Of a stretch of 64,000 bases of DNA, positions 1-8,529 are shown piece after piece. How positions within the stretch are numbered: the stretch's first letter is position 1; every line of letters starts with the position of its first letter. The DNA lies in contig NZ_KB849994.1 in the NCBI RefSeq assembly GCF_000369405.1, positions 245,942 through 309,941 of the forward strand, given 5' to 3'. The notes below the pieces were generated by a model. That model had not been told where the DNA came from, did no database searches, and saw only the letters and a program-made list of their open reading frames with translations. The translations under genes were made by a program, and so were the position numbers. The stretch comes from Acinetobacter sp. ANC 3929 (lineage in GTDB: Bacteria > Pseudomonadota > Gammaproteobacteria > Pseudomonadales > Moraxellaceae).

Positions 1-1281
1 AAAGTCACTACTGGTGTGAATGATTTGACCAATAAAGGTCTGAACTTCGCAGGTAATGCAGGTAAAGATGTTCATCGTAAGTTGGGTGATAAGTTAAACA
101 TCGTGGGTGGTGCTGATGCTGCGACAGCGGAAGACAAAACCAGCGGTGAGAACGTGATTACCCGTACCACCGAAGATGGCATCAAGATTGAATTGTTGAA
201 AGATGCGAAGTTCGACAGTATTACTACTGGCAATACCCTACTGAACAATAATGGTTTAACCATCAAAGGTGGTCCAAGTATCACAATGAATGGTATTGAT
301 GCCGGCGGTAAGAACATCACTAATGTTGCGGATGGTGTTAATGGTAAAGATGCAGTCAATGTTGATCAGTTGAATAAGTTAAAAGACCAGATTGGTAAAG
401 ACATCGGTAATCTTTCAGATAACGCAGTTCAATACGACAAAGACAAAGATGGCAATGTTGATAAGAACTCTGTGACTTTAGGTGGTGGCGATAAGGGTAC
501 CAACTTGAAGAATGTTGCGGATGGTAAGGTTGAGCAAGGTTCTAAAGATGCGGTGAATGGTGGTCAGTTGTGGGATGTCAAACAGAATGTTGACAAGAAC
601 ACAAATGATATTCAGAACATCCAGAACAATATCAGCAACATCAACAATGGTAAGTCTGGTCTTGTTCAGCAACAGGAACCAAATGGCGAAATTACTGTCG
701 GTAAAGATACTGGTGGTAAGAGCGTCAATATGGCTGGTAAAGATGGTGACCGTGTTGTTAAAGGTGTCGCAGATGGAACGATTGCAAAAGGTTCTAAAGA
801 TGCGGTGAATGGTGGTCAGATTCATAATATTTCTGACAGCATCAAGAATAGCATTGGCGGTAACACGACAGTTAATCCAGACGGTACGATCAAAACCAAC
901 AATATTGGTGGTACAGGCAAAGATAATATTCATGATGCGATTGGAACCTTAAATCAATCTAACCAAGAATTGGGTAACCGCATTACCAATCTCGGTGATC
1001 AATTGCAACAGGCGTTCTACGATACAAATCAACGTATTGATAATGTTGAGAAGAAAGCCAATGCTGGTATCGCTGCAGCGATGGCACTCGAAGCGGCTCC
1101 ATTTGTTGCAGGTAAATATACCTATGCAGCAGGTGCTGCTTACCACGGTGGCGAAAATGCAGTTGGTGTCACTTTACGTAAAACTTCTGATAACGGTCGT
1201 TGGTCAATTACTGGTGGTGTAGCTGCTGCATCTCAAGGTGATCCAAGTGTGCGTATTGGTATCAGTGGTGTCATCAACTAA
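1..1281 (+). CDS. ata: Trimeric autotransporter adhesin, C-terminal part (Ata/YadA-like), partial at 5'
   Basis: The reading frame is open from base 1, so the start and most of the passenger lie upstream of the window. About 426 C-terminal residues are visible. They show YadA-type neck/stalk modules, with the motif KDAVNGGQL or a close variant three times ([29 protein letters not shown]), each followed by Asn/Asp-rich coiled-coil-like stalk. The last 75 residues or so (from [12 protein letters not shown]) are a YadA membrane anchor, which in this family forms a 12-strand trimeric barrel in the outer membrane. The protein ends in VIN rather than an aromatic residue. Family knowledge: such proteins are surface fibres for adhesion and biofilm. 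The OmpA-like gene directly downstream matches the ata/ataA-tpgA arrangement of Acinetobacter. The symbol is by family and context, since the passenger is not visible. Confidence 0.9.
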   Translation, partial: KVTTGVNDLTNKGLNFAGNAGKDVHRKLGDKLNIVGGADAATAEDKTSGENVITRTTEDGIKIELLKDAKFDSITTGNTLLNNNGLTIKGGPSITMNGIDAGGKNITNVADGVNGKDAVNVDQLNKLKDQIGKDIGNLSDNAVQYDKDKDGNVDKNSVTLGGGDKGTNLKNVADGKVEQGSKDAVNGGQLWDVKQNVDKNTNDIQNIQNNISNINNGKSGLVQQQEPNGEITVGKDTGGKSVNMAGKDGDRVVKGVADGTIAKGSKDAVNGGQIHNISDSIKNSIGGNTTVNPDGTIKTNNIGGTGKDNIHDAIGTLNQSNQELGNRITNLGDQLQQAFYDTNQRIDNVEKKANAGIAAAMALEAAPFVAGKYTYAAGAAYHGGENAVGVTLRKTSDNGRWSITGGVAAASQGDPSVRIGISGVIN

Positions 1282-1292
1282 GAAACTGGCGG

Positions 1293-1310
1293 GGAGAGCG
1301 AGCGCTCTCC
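1293..1310. other. Hairpin between the adhesin gene and tpgA
   Basis: A perfect inverted repeat (GGAGAGCG, AG, CGCTCTCC) lies just after the adhesin stop. It has no T-tract, so it is more likely an mRNA-stabilising or processing hairpin, or a partial attenuator, than a full terminator. The downstream gene starts 28 bases later and is probably co-transcribed. Confidence 0.6.
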
Positions 1311-1338
1311 TTACTCAACATATAAAGAGAGTAATGAA

Positions 1339-2130
1339 ATGAAAAAAACGATTCAATGCTTAGCAGTAGCTGCTCTTGCTGGTTTCTCAGTAGCGACTTA
1401 TGCAAATGAAGACACAACTTCTGTTCAGCAAGAGGAAATTAAATTTCCAGCCGTTGAAAAGAGCTATCTCAAACAAGTACAACGTTATGAATACGATAAT
1501 GTTGCACGTTTAGATACCGGTTTGACCAAAGACCAGATTCGCCATATTTTGGGCAATCCACAATTTAGCGAAGGCGTATTCTCTGTAAAGACTTGGAACT
1601 ATGTATTAGATATCCGCCAACCGAATAGTCAGGATTATTTACGTTGCCAACTCCGTGTTGATTTTGATAAGAAATATCTTTCAGAAAGATTATCTTGGAA
1701 AGGTGAGGCATGTGAAGGTTTAATGGCATGGGGTGCAAATAATCAGGTACCTAGTGATGCAAATTTAAATTCTGCTCGTTCAGGCAGTGTATTTTTTGCC
1801 TTTGACCGTTTCAATGCAAGTGCAATTGAGCAAGGTTCAAGTTCAGTCACTTCGATTGCACAACGTATTAAGCAAAGTAATTCAACAGGGCCAATTGTGG
1901 TTGCAGGTTTTACAGATACATTAGGTAAGTTTGCATATAACCAACAGTTATCATCACAACGTGCCAATACTGTAGCCAAACTATTGGTGAATCAAGGAAT
2001 TGATGCAAAGCGCATTCAAATTCAAGCTAACAGCCAAACTGATTTATATCAGCAATGTGCAGGCAATAAAGCAAATGCACAGTTGGTCGGTTGTTTGGCG
2101 CCGAATCGACGTGTAAATATAAGCTGGTAA
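1339..2130 (+). CDS. tpgA: OmpA-family peptidoglycan-associated partner of the trimeric autotransporter (TpgA-like)
   Basis: A 263-aa exported protein. Residues 1-22 are a typical signal peptide ending TYA. Residues ~50-115 resemble a SmpA/BamE fold ([13 protein letters not shown], then a WNYVLDI strand). Residues ~150-263 are an OmpA C-terminal peptidoglycan-binding domain, with the diaminopimelate-binding pair visible as Asp in GFTDT and Arg in PNRRV. This two-domain layout directly behind a trimeric autotransporter gene is that of TpgA from Acinetobacter sp. Tol 5, which anchors the AtaA trimer to peptidoglycan and stabilises it. A clear Shine-Dalgarno (AGAGAG) precedes ATG 1339. It is followed by a strong terminator, so the adhesin and tpgA probably form one transcription unit. 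Confidence 0.88.
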   Translation: MKKTIQCLAVAALAGFSVATYANEDTTSVQQEEIKFPAVEKSYLKQVQRYEYDNVARLDTGLTKDQIRHILGNPQFSEGVFSVKTWNYVLDIRQPNSQDYLRCQLRVDFDKKYLSERLSWKGEACEGLMAWGANNQVPSDANLNSARSGSVFFAFDRFNASAIEQGSSSVTSIAQRIKQSNSTGPIVVAGFTDTLGKFAYNQQLSSQRANTVAKLLVNQGIDAKRIQIQANSQTDLYQQCAGNKANAQLVGCLAPNRRVNISW

Positions 2131-2143
2131 TTCACTTCAATTA

Positions 2144-2172
2144 AAATGGCTACTCAAGAGTAGCCATTTTTT
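2144..2172 (+). terminator. Rho-independent terminator after tpgA
   Basis: AATGGCTACTC, a 2-nt loop, then GAGTAGCCATT runs into a T-tract. It closes the adhesin-tpgA unit. Confidence 0.9.
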
Positions 2173-2492
2173 TATACTCAAATAATACCGAATGGGAAAA
2201 AATACTCCTTGATTTGAGTGTCATTCAGCGCATTGTTGCAAGTAGTATTATTTATGTCTGTTTTTTGATCAATCTGGCCGATTTTAATTGATTGATTTTG
2301 TATGGTTTTTAATTCTTTTGATTTTATTGTGCATAAAATTTAATTTTTGTGAACTGTCTGACAATTTATTTTAACTTTGTTTAAAAAGTGATCTACTATG
2401 CGCGGCATAAACTAACATTTTCAGATGTCAGTTTTATGTATTTTAATAATTTCATTGAATATTTGAACAGCGGGTTTATTGAGGGAAAAACA
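2173..2492. other. AT-rich intergenic region, no gene recognised
   Basis: About 320 bases between the tpgA terminator and the small gene at 2493. It is very AT-rich, with several in-frame stops on both strands. I see no RNA gene or convincing operator, only a possible promoter region for the small downstream gene. Confidence 0.5.
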
Positions 2493-2693
2493 ATGTTGGA
2501 TTCTAAAGAGCTCATCATACTTGATCAGATACTTGTCCTAACTAAAGAAGGCAAAAATGATTTGGTTTATGAAAATGACACATTACTAAAAGTAAAGATG
2601 ATCTCGAATCAACATATTGTGGTCGAAGATGATCATCAGACCAATTTTCTATTAAAGCGACAAGATGAAAATGTCGTTTGGTCGTTTATTTAA
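2493..2693 (+). CDS. Small hypothetical protein (66 aa)
   Basis: I do not recognise this protein. The frame is open from 2388, but the only good ribosome site (GAGGGAAAAACA) precedes ATG 2493, giving a 66-aa acidic product beginning MLDSKELIILDQ. It has no signal peptide, no membrane segment and no cysteine. The sequence alternates short helix and strand-like stretches and ends in WSFI. It stands alone, with some 320 noncoding bases upstream and 230 downstream. It may be a genus-restricted small protein; expression is not shown. Confidence 0.45.
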   Translation: MLDSKELIILDQILVLTKEGKNDLVYENDTLLKVKMISNQHIVVEDDHQTNFLLKRQDENVVWSFI

Positions 2694-2927
2694 GCTGAGA
2701 AGAATAAGCATTTGATGTGTAAATTCTTATTTTAAGTTTTTATTCTTCAATCATTTATTGTTTTTAGAATGACTTTTCGATTAAGATCGCTATTCTCATA
2801 TCGTGAATATTGTTTGGTATTTTGACTCAATTGACACTATCCAAATAAAAGCAGTCAATTCTATTTCTATGCTTTATCCTTAATTTGAATAAAAACTATT
2901 GGGAAATAGCTAAGGATGGAACAGGCG

Positions 2928-4166
2928 ATGCAAAATAATAAATTCACGACATTTTTAAGACCTTTGGCGATGTCATGTATCTTGGCATCATCATTTGGGG
3001 TGATGAGTCCAAGTTATGCTGCACCTGAAGGGAAATTGGACTTAACGCTCTCTCCGCATTCACAAAACAAAGTCAAGCAATTATTGAACGATCCTAAAAC
3101 TTGGCAGCAGATTCCAAAACAAGTCACCTTATGCGTATTTTCTCCGAATGGCGAACATAGCGAAGCGTTTGAGCAAGCAACCAGTTATATTACCGAAATT
3201 CCAAGTATTGTTCGTGTAGCCAAGCAGTTTGGTGTGAACATGAATGTGACGCGTCCTTCGCATTTACAGTTCAAATTAGATTTTGACTATCCAAAATTGA
3301 AAAAACAGGCATCGACGTTGGTTAATCTCAAGGTTTATACCAATGAAGCTGTACTGACTGAGGATTTTCGTAGTAAACGCTGTGATGGGGCAGGCATCAG
3401 TAATTTACGTGCAAAGCAGTTTAATAAGTTTGTAGGAAGCATTGATGCGATTGGTGCATTGCAAACCTATAAACAACTGAGTTCTGTAATTCAGGTGTTA
3501 GCTAATCCAAAATTTGATGAAAAGATGATAAATAAAGACTATGAAGTAGTCGGTGTTGTACCGCTTGGTGCTGCTTATATCATGGTCACGGATCGTAATA
3601 TTAATACCTTGGCAAAAGCCGCCGGTAAGAAAGTTGCTGTGTTCCAGTTTGATGAGACTCAAAAGAAATTGGTACAGAACGTTGGTGCTCAACCGGTCTC
3701 AGTTGATTTGGTGACGGTGGGTGGGAAATTTAATAATAAAGAAGTTGATATCATGGCAGGGCCAGCCATTTTATTTGAGCCACTTGAATTGCAAAAAGGC
3801 ATGACTGATAAATCAGGCAAGGCCGTCGGTGGGATTATTAAATTTCCTGTGATTCAAGTGACAGGAACGTTGATCATGCAGCGCAATAAATTTCCAGCTG
3901 GCATGGGGTCGATTGCACGTGAAGTTATTTCTAAACAGTTAAGTCCTGCCTTTGAATTTGTCGATAAAATTGAAGCAAAAATTCCTGATAAATTTTGGTT
4001 AAAATTAAATGAAAGTGATAAACCAGGCTATGTTCGATTGATGCGTGAAGCTCGGGTTCAAATGACTCAAGAAGGTTTCTACGACAAAGATATGATGAAG
4101 TTGTTGAAACAGGTGCGTTGCTCACAAGATCCAAGCAATTATGAATGCGCTTTGAAAGATGAGTGA
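2928..4166 (+). CDS. Putative periplasmic solute-binding protein of the AdeT family
   Basis: A 412-aa exported protein. Residues 1 to ~32 form a signal peptide (basic start, FLRPLAMSCILASSFGVM core, SYA cleavage). The mature part has the two-lobed look of a periplasmic binding protein, including VPLGAAYIMVTDRNI and the lobe-2 segment EVDIMAGPAILFEP. It ends with a Cys pair (CSQDPSNYEC). It resembles the Acinetobacter AdeT1/AdeT2 proteins, once described as RND efflux components in aminoglycoside resistance but by sequence classed as putative TRAP-like solute-binding proteins. No transporter gene is adjacent. An earlier in-frame ATG at 2916 abuts AAGG with no spacing. ATG 2928 has AAGGA at good spacing and is preferred. 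The ligand is unknown. Confidence 0.72.
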   Translation: MQNNKFTTFLRPLAMSCILASSFGVMSPSYAAPEGKLDLTLSPHSQNKVKQLLNDPKTWQQIPKQVTLCVFSPNGEHSEAFEQATSYITEIPSIVRVAKQFGVNMNVTRPSHLQFKLDFDYPKLKKQASTLVNLKVYTNEAVLTEDFRSKRCDGAGISNLRAKQFNKFVGSIDAIGALQTYKQLSSVIQVLANPKFDEKMINKDYEVVGVVPLGAAYIMVTDRNINTLAKAAGKKVAVFQFDETQKKLVQNVGAQPVSVDLVTVGGKFNNKEVDIMAGPAILFEPLELQKGMTDKSGKAVGGIIKFPVIQVTGTLIMQRNKFPAGMGSIAREVISKQLSPAFEFVDKIEAKIPDKFWLKLNESDKPGYVRLMREARVQMTQEGFYDKDMMKLLKQVRCSQDPSNYECALKDE

Positions 4167-4246
4167 TAAGTCATATCCAAAGAATTGATCATTGAGTCTG
4201 CAGAAATGATTTACTTTATTTAGATTGATATCTATTAGAGTAAATC

Positions 4247-4687
4247 ATGGATGTGATTAATAAGATTAAAAGTAAATTAAAAAAACAGAATGTAAGCTTG
4301 AATACACCGGCAACATGGCAGGAAATTTTAGCTTTTGAATACAAGTATCAAGTCAAATTATCGCCAATTTTAAGAACTTACTTCTTAGAGTTTAATGGTA
4401 TCGCTGACCGAGATATGGATGATAATTATTTTACATTTTTGTCGCTGGCTGACTTTCAATTGTTCGAAAGTATTTCAAACTACTATGACAAAGATAAGTA
4501 TTTATATCCGAACTGTTTTGTATTTTCGGACTATTTAGTCTGGTGTTGGGGGTATGGGGTACAACTTGATCAGCTTGGTTTGGATGGTGTTGTATATCAA
4601 GTGGGAGGGGCAGAAAAAATAAAAATTACAGATTCTTTCACAGTATTTTTAAATCAATATTTAATCGATAGTGATGAATTATTATAA
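4247..4687 (+). CDS. SMI1/KNR4 (SUKH) family protein, orphan immunity-like
   Basis: A 146-aa cytosolic protein with the SUKH signature: an N-terminal helix, then TPATWQEILAFEYKYQVKLSPILRTYF, the Gly/acidic turn (FNGIADRD), and a C-terminal strand/helix ending FLNQYL. SUKH proteins are common immunity proteins against nuclease and other contact-dependent or T6SS toxins, and some have housekeeping roles. No toxin gene lies beside it, so it is an orphan. It starts 80 bases after the AdeT-like gene on the same strand, with a weak ribosome site. It is more AT-rich than the flanking core genes, which suggests acquisition. Confidence 0.8.
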   Translation: MDVINKIKSKLKKQNVSLNTPATWQEILAFEYKYQVKLSPILRTYFLEFNGIADRDMDDNYFTFLSLADFQLFESISNYYDKDKYLYPNCFVFSDYLVWCWGYGVQLDQLGLDGVVYQVGGAEKIKITDSFTVFLNQYLIDSDELL

Positions 4688-4791
4688 AAATATTTAATGG
4701 GGACTGTTAAAAGCATAAGGCTCATTCGAAATAAATGTTTTATTAAAGATATAATTAGAAGTTAAATTATTATTTTAATTATATTTAAAAA

Positions 4792-4972
4792 AGATACTCC
4801 AGAGGTGCCGCTGCATGGTCGTTACCCTGAACCCGATGAGTTCAAGGTGGAGGTGACGCATACTTAATGGGTTTCCTACTCGAGGCAGGCATACACTCAA
4901 AATATACAGAACACATCCATAAATTTAAGTATCGGCAGGGGAATAGACGTACTGGCGAACACCCTAGAGATA
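4792..4972 (-). ncRNA. ssrS: 6S RNA
   Basis: Read on the minus strand, this segment matches the landmarks of gammaproteobacterial 6S RNA. These are the 5' arm with TGTTCGCCAG and CCCCTGCCGATACTTAA, and the 3' arm with CACCTTGAACTCATCGGGTT, then CAGGGTAAC, GCAGCGGCACCTCTGGAG. The two ends pair as a terminal stem (TATCTCTAGGGTG with CACCTCTGGAGTA), followed by a T-tract. It is directly downstream of zapA on the same strand, as in E. coli (zapA-ssrS). 6S RNA mimics an open promoter and sequesters sigma-70 RNA polymerase in stationary phase. The usual ygfA gene does not follow. The ends are estimated from the stem and promoter. Confidence 0.9.
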
Positions 4973-4977
4973 GCTTT

Positions 4978-5005
4978 AGTATAACTGATCTTTACACGAT
5001 GACAA
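4978..5005 (-). promoter_or_regulatory. Sigma-70 promoter of 6S RNA
   Basis: On the minus strand, TTGTCA (-35, 5000-5005), a 16-base spacer and TATACT (-10, 4978-4983) stand about 6 bases before the predicted 6S RNA 5' end. Confidence 0.6.
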
Positions 5006-5063
5006 TCCTTGCGACCCACATATCTGTAAAGATACTTACTAATTGATGGGGCTTTGTGCAATT

Positions 5064-5351
5064 TTACTCAACAGTTTGTTCGACATCTTCCAAAATAGTT
5101 TGGAGTAGATGTTCGCAGTGTGCATATTCTTGCAACGACTTGTTCAAGCTGAATACTTCCTGAGCCATTTGCAGTGCAACCATAATCACGAGTTTGTTAT
5201 GTTCTACTCGTGGTGCATTGCGGCGCATATCGTGAAATTTTTGATTTAATAACTCAGCAGCACGCTCTAACTCTTCACGCTTATCCTCAGTTGTGTTGAG
5301 GCGGAAAGTTTGTTCGATTAAGCGAAGCTCGACAACAATTGGTTCACTCAT
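5064..5351 (-). CDS. zapA: Cell division protein ZapA
   Basis: A 95-aa protein of normal ZapA length. The N-terminal domain has the beta-strand EPIVVELRLIEQTFRLNT. It continues with a DKREELERAAELLNQKFHDMR helix and the long C-terminal coiled-coil helix (LVIMVALQMAQEVFSLNKSL). ZapA binds and cross-links FtsZ filaments at midcell as a tetramer. It starts 2 bases after the stop of the coiled-coil gene upstream, so the two are translationally close. 6S RNA lies just downstream on the same strand. This matches the conserved gammaproteobacterial order. Confidence 0.93.
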   Translation of the reverse strand: MSEPIVVELRLIEQTFRLNTTEDKREELERAAELLNQKFHDMRRNAPRVEHNKLVIMVALQMAQEVFSLNKSLQEYAHCEHLLQTILEDVEQTVE

Positions 5352-5353
5352 GA

Positions 5354-5908
5354 TCAGGTCTCCTCTTGAGTTTCAGCATTTGGATGTGCAAGCTGTTGAA
5401 TTTCTTGTGCGTGTTGATCCTGAGCTGTACCTAAAATCGCAAGACGTTGGATAATTGCTTCAACTTTAGATTTCGCAAGTTCATTTTTTTGCAACAAGCG
5501 ATCACGATCTTGTTGTAAATCTTGAATCTCTTGCTGACTATGACGTTGCTGTGCTTGTAACTTTTCTTTATTCACACGCAAGTCATTACGCTCCGCCAAG
5601 ATTTCTTGGAAGCGATTTTTTAAATCAGTCGTGCTTTTCTCTAAACGGCTATAACGCTCGGCTAAAGTTGTTGCATCTTGATTCAGTTGTTTAAATTGAT
5701 CTTGTAACTGAGTGAGTTGTTCAGTTAAGTTATCAACTTCTTCCTGCTTTTGCGTGATGATGCTATTTTTCTGCACAACTTGTGCATGATGATCAGTTTC
5801 AGCTAATTGTTTAGCTTCAGCGAGCGATGCGTTTTCTCGCTCTAAATGATGTAAGCGTGTTTTTAAAACACCAATATGCGCTTGTAGACGCTGTAATTGT
5901 TCTAACAT
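5354..5908 (-). CDS. Coiled-coil protein (TIGR02449/ZapB-like) encoded with zapA
   Basis: A 184-aa protein that is almost entirely coiled coil. Heptads run from LEQLQRLQAHIGVLKTRLHHLERE through about residue 160 with many Gln, Leu, Glu and Lys and no signal or membrane segment. The first 60-70 residues look like the short TIGR02449/ZapB-type division proteins found beside zapA in other Gammaproteobacteria, here in a much longer version. The start at MLEQ (5908) is preferred over an upstream in-frame start. A division-site role with ZapA/FtsZ is inferred from context. It is divergent from ygfB, with 66 bases between starts. Confidence 0.7.
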   Translation of the reverse strand: MLEQLQRLQAHIGVLKTRLHHLERENASLAEAKQLAETDHHAQVVQKNSIITQKQEEVDNLTEQLTQLQDQFKQLNQDATTLAERYSRLEKSTTDLKNRFQEILAERNDLRVNKEKLQAQQRHSQQEIQDLQQDRDRLLQKNELAKSKVEAIIQRLAILGTAQDQHAQEIQQLAHPNAETQEET

Positions 5909-5974
5909 AACGAAGGTCGCACAGAGTTGCAATCAAAGGTAATATATACAGCAGTATAGAGATTGGATAAACGA

Positions 5975-6607
5975 ATGCAAGACGATATTTCAGGTTGGAC
6001 GGAATGGAATGCCCATTTTGATGGAATTGAAGAAATTTCAAGTCCAAGTGAGTTACATGGGTTGCTCACAGGTATAGTTTGTGTGACACAAGCGCCAACC
6101 ACCGATGAATGGTCACAAATTTTAAACACCCTTAATGTGCCTGCTTTACAACCAGAAGCACTAGAAAGTTTGACAGATGAAGCAGAAGATGTGGCACATG
6201 CTTTATCGGATGATGAATTAGATTATTTACCGATGCTCCCAGATGACAATCACTTGCTAGCTGATCGCGTTCAAGCCTTGGCAGATTGGTGTGCAGGTGT
6301 GGTCCTTGGTTTTGGTTTGGCTTCAGGTCATATTCGTGCAGAAGAGCAAGAACTGATTGAACATTTACAAGATGTTGCAGCAGTCGAGTTTGAAGATTCG
6401 GATAATGATGAAGAGGGCGAAGAAAGCTATCAGGAGCTGTATGAGTTTGTACGCTTGATTCCTGTGAGTTTGTCCATTGGCCGCACCAAGATTCCTGTAA
6501 CTGAAAGTTCATTATTGCAAAATTTTCATGCCAAAATCAGAAATCAAGAAGGGGCAGCTGACCCTCAAACTGTAGTCGAAATGTTTACCCCACATCGTCC
6601 GAGTTAA
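5975..6607 (+). CDS. ygfB: YgfB/YecA-family (UPF0149) protein
   Basis: About 210 aa, all-helical and acidic. It has the UPF0149 signature: SSPSELHGLLTGIVCV near the N-terminus, WCAGVVLGFGLAS in the middle and a C-terminal EFVRLIPVSL helix. It is the first gene of the conserved ygfB-pepP-ubiH-ubiI order. Its biochemical role is unsettled; in Pseudomonas, YgfB has been linked to ampDh3 expression and beta-lactam resistance. The start is ambiguous between TTG 5963 and ATG 5975; the ATG is chosen because it begins nearest the conserved part. A perfect 14-base palindrome (CCGAGTTAACTCGG) spans its stop codon. Confidence 0.85.
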   Translation: MQDDISGWTEWNAHFDGIEEISSPSELHGLLTGIVCVTQAPTTDEWSQILNTLNVPALQPEALESLTDEAEDVAHALSDDELDYLPMLPDDNHLLADRVQALADWCAGVVLGFGLASGHIRAEEQELIEHLQDVAAVEFEDSDNDEEGEESYQELYEFVRLIPVSLSIGRTKIPVTESSLLQNFHAKIRNQEGAADPQTVVEMFTPHRPS

Positions 6608-6611
6608 CTCG
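6598..6611. other. Palindromic hairpin across the ygfB stop codon
   Basis: CCGAGTTAACTCGG includes the TAA stop. It has no T-tract. It may modulate read-through into pepP, which starts 65 bases later. Confidence 0.5.
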
Positions 6612-6676
6612 GGCGGTGCCTTAACAGCTTATAAATAAAGATACTTACAATCATTCATCTTCATCAGAAGGACTAT

Positions 6677-7996
6677 ATGAAATTAAGTCAAGCCGATTTT
6701 AAACACCGCCGTGATCTTCTTGCTGAAAAAATAGGTTGCAATAGCATTGCCATTATTGCGACACGAGCAGAAATGTATCGTAATCGCGATGCTGATTATA
6801 AATATCGTGCAGACAGTAGTTTTTATTATCTCACTGGATTTGCCGAACCAGAAGCAGTTGCTGTGATCGAAACCTTTGCAGAAGGTGAAGACTATAGCTA
6901 CAGTTTATTCTGCCGTGAACGTGATCGTGAAATGGAAATCTGGCATGGCTATCGTGCAGGTGTTGATGGTGCGATTGAAATCTATGATGCGGATGAAGCT
7001 TATGCGATTGACTTATTAGATGAAGAAATCATCGAAAAACTATCAAATAAACAACGTCTTTATTATCGTATCGGTCAACAAGCAGAGTTTGATGCTCGTG
7101 TTAGTGAGTGGATTCAAAAAGCGGATGCAGAACAGCGTCGTGGTAGTGCTGCACCTTCTGAGTTGATTCAGCTTGATCGTATTGTTGATGAAATGCGTCT
7201 GAAAAAATCAGCACAAGAAATTGAGTTGATGCAGATCGCATCGAATATTAGTGCCGAAGCACATACCCGTGCCATGCAAACCGTTAAACCGAATATGATG
7301 GAGTATGCACTTGAAGCAGAACTCAATTATATCTTTGGGAAGAATGGCTGCGTACCGTCTTATAACAGTATTGTCGGTGGTGGTGAAAATGCCTGTATTT
7401 TGCATTATGTTGAAAATAACAAACCATTAAAAGATGGTGATTTAGTACTCATTGATGCAGCGTGTGAATATGAATTCTATGCGTCAGATATTACGCGTAC
7501 ATTCCCTGTCAACGGTAAGTTTAGCCCTGAACAAAAAGCTTTATATAATATTGTATTAGAAGCGCAGCTTGCTGCAATTGATGCGACGCGTATCGGCAAT
7601 CATTATAAATATCCGCATCAAGTCGCAGTGAAAATATTAACTCAAGGTTTGGTTGATCTTGGTTTGATGAGTGGCGATGTCGATGAATTGATTGAAAGCG
7701 AAGCATTCCGTCAATTCTTTATGCATGGTACAGGACACTGGCTTGGTATGGATGTACATGATGTTGGTGCGTACAAGACTGGTGAAGATTGGCGTGCTTA
7801 TGAAGCAGGTATGGTCGTAACCGTTGAACCTGGCTTATATGTTGCACCTGATGACGAAACCGTCGATGAAAAGTGGCGCGGTATCGGGATTCGTATCGAA
7901 GATGATATTGTCGTGACTGAAAATGGTCCATTGGTTTTGACCAAGAATGTGGTGAAAACTGTTGAAGAGATTGAAAGTTTGATGGCAGCGAATTAA
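6677..7996 (+). CDS. pepP: Xaa-Pro aminopeptidase PepP
   Basis: A 439-aa M24-family metallopeptidase that removes the N-terminal residue before proline. The N-terminal creatinase-like domain (1 to ~170) is followed by the pita-bread catalytic domain. The dinuclear metal ligands are visible as Asp in VLIDAACEY and in ASDITRTF, His in HGTGHWLGMDVHD, and Glu in VEPGLY and IRIEDDIV. The length matches E. coli PepP (441 aa). AAGGAC precedes ATG 6677. It sits between ygfB and ubiH, the classical order, but here it is cut off from ubiH by a strong terminator and 480 noncoding bases, so it is probably not co-transcribed with the ubi genes. Confidence 0.95.
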   Translation: MKLSQADFKHRRDLLAEKIGCNSIAIIATRAEMYRNRDADYKYRADSSFYYLTGFAEPEAVAVIETFAEGEDYSYSLFCRERDREMEIWHGYRAGVDGAIEIYDADEAYAIDLLDEEIIEKLSNKQRLYYRIGQQAEFDARVSEWIQKADAEQRRGSAAPSELIQLDRIVDEMRLKKSAQEIELMQIASNISAEAHTRAMQTVKPNMMEYALEAELNYIFGKNGCVPSYNSIVGGGENACILHYVENNKPLKDGDLVLIDAACEYEFYASDITRTFPVNGKFSPEQKALYNIVLEAQLAAIDATRIGNHYKYPHQVAVKILTQGLVDLGLMSGDVDELIESEAFRQFFMHGTGHWLGMDVHDVGAYKTGEDWRAYEAGMVVTVEPGLYVAPDDETVDEKWRGIGIRIEDDIVVTENGPLVLTKNVVKTVEEIESLMAAN

Positions 7997-8001
7997 GTTG
8001 A

Positions 8002-8045
8002 GGTAAATAAAAAGGCCTATCGATTGATCGGCCTTTTTATTTACC
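8002..8045. terminator. Strong bidirectional terminator after pepP
   Basis: A perfect 16-bp stem (GGTAAATAAAAAGGCC and its complement) around a 12-nt loop, with A- and T-tracts inside the stem arms. It should work on either strand. Confidence 0.92.
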
Positions 8046-8529
8046 CTGGGTTTAACTTAAATTTTTTCTAACTTATTGAAAAAAATATCTTTGTGGAATC
8101 TTCTTGAGTAATCATCCAATTTTAGGATAAGCCACTACGTCTTGCACGTCACTAAAGCTTCAATCGCTTTAGTTTGTTCAGGCTGGACCTACTTTTGTTT
8201 CGGTATGAGGAACGAAGTTCCGCAAGGGCAACTATCTTGTGCAGCTACATCGCTGCTCACCGCAAAACTCGTTGATTGCTGTCAGCTAATTTAATGAGTC
8301 GCAGAAACAGTATCTTATTAATGGAGTCCTGTCTCAAACAGTTGCGGATGACATTTCCGAGTATCATATTATTGTGGAACTCAGATTATTTAGTTTGATA
8401 CTCAAAACAACTTTTGAATATATTTTAAAAACATAGACCAAACAAAGTACAAATTCCCTTCCTGATTTGAGTTAGAGTAAGATAGGTCCCGAAACATCAA
8501 GTCATGAAAAACTGATAAGGAATAATATT
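8046..8529. other. Long noncoding interval between pepP and ubiH
   Basis: No gene is supported. From about 8130 to 8330 the base composition is less AT-rich than the flanks and looks like decayed coding or repeat DNA. A perfect 8-bp hairpin (ACTAAAGC, 7-nt loop, GCTTTAGT) lies at 8151-8173. The last 100 bases are AT-rich and presumably carry the ubiH promoter; AAGGAA stands before ATG 8530. Confidence 0.45.

Noticed and set aside
72..933. Long minus-strand open frames opposite the adhesin gene
   Set aside because: They are shadows of the repetitive coding sequence on the plus strand; no ribosome sites or family similarity.
4688..4972. Plus-strand structured RNA next to the SMI1/KNR4 gene
   Set aside because: The conserved 6S RNA arms, promoter and T-tract all read on the minus strand, downstream of zapA.
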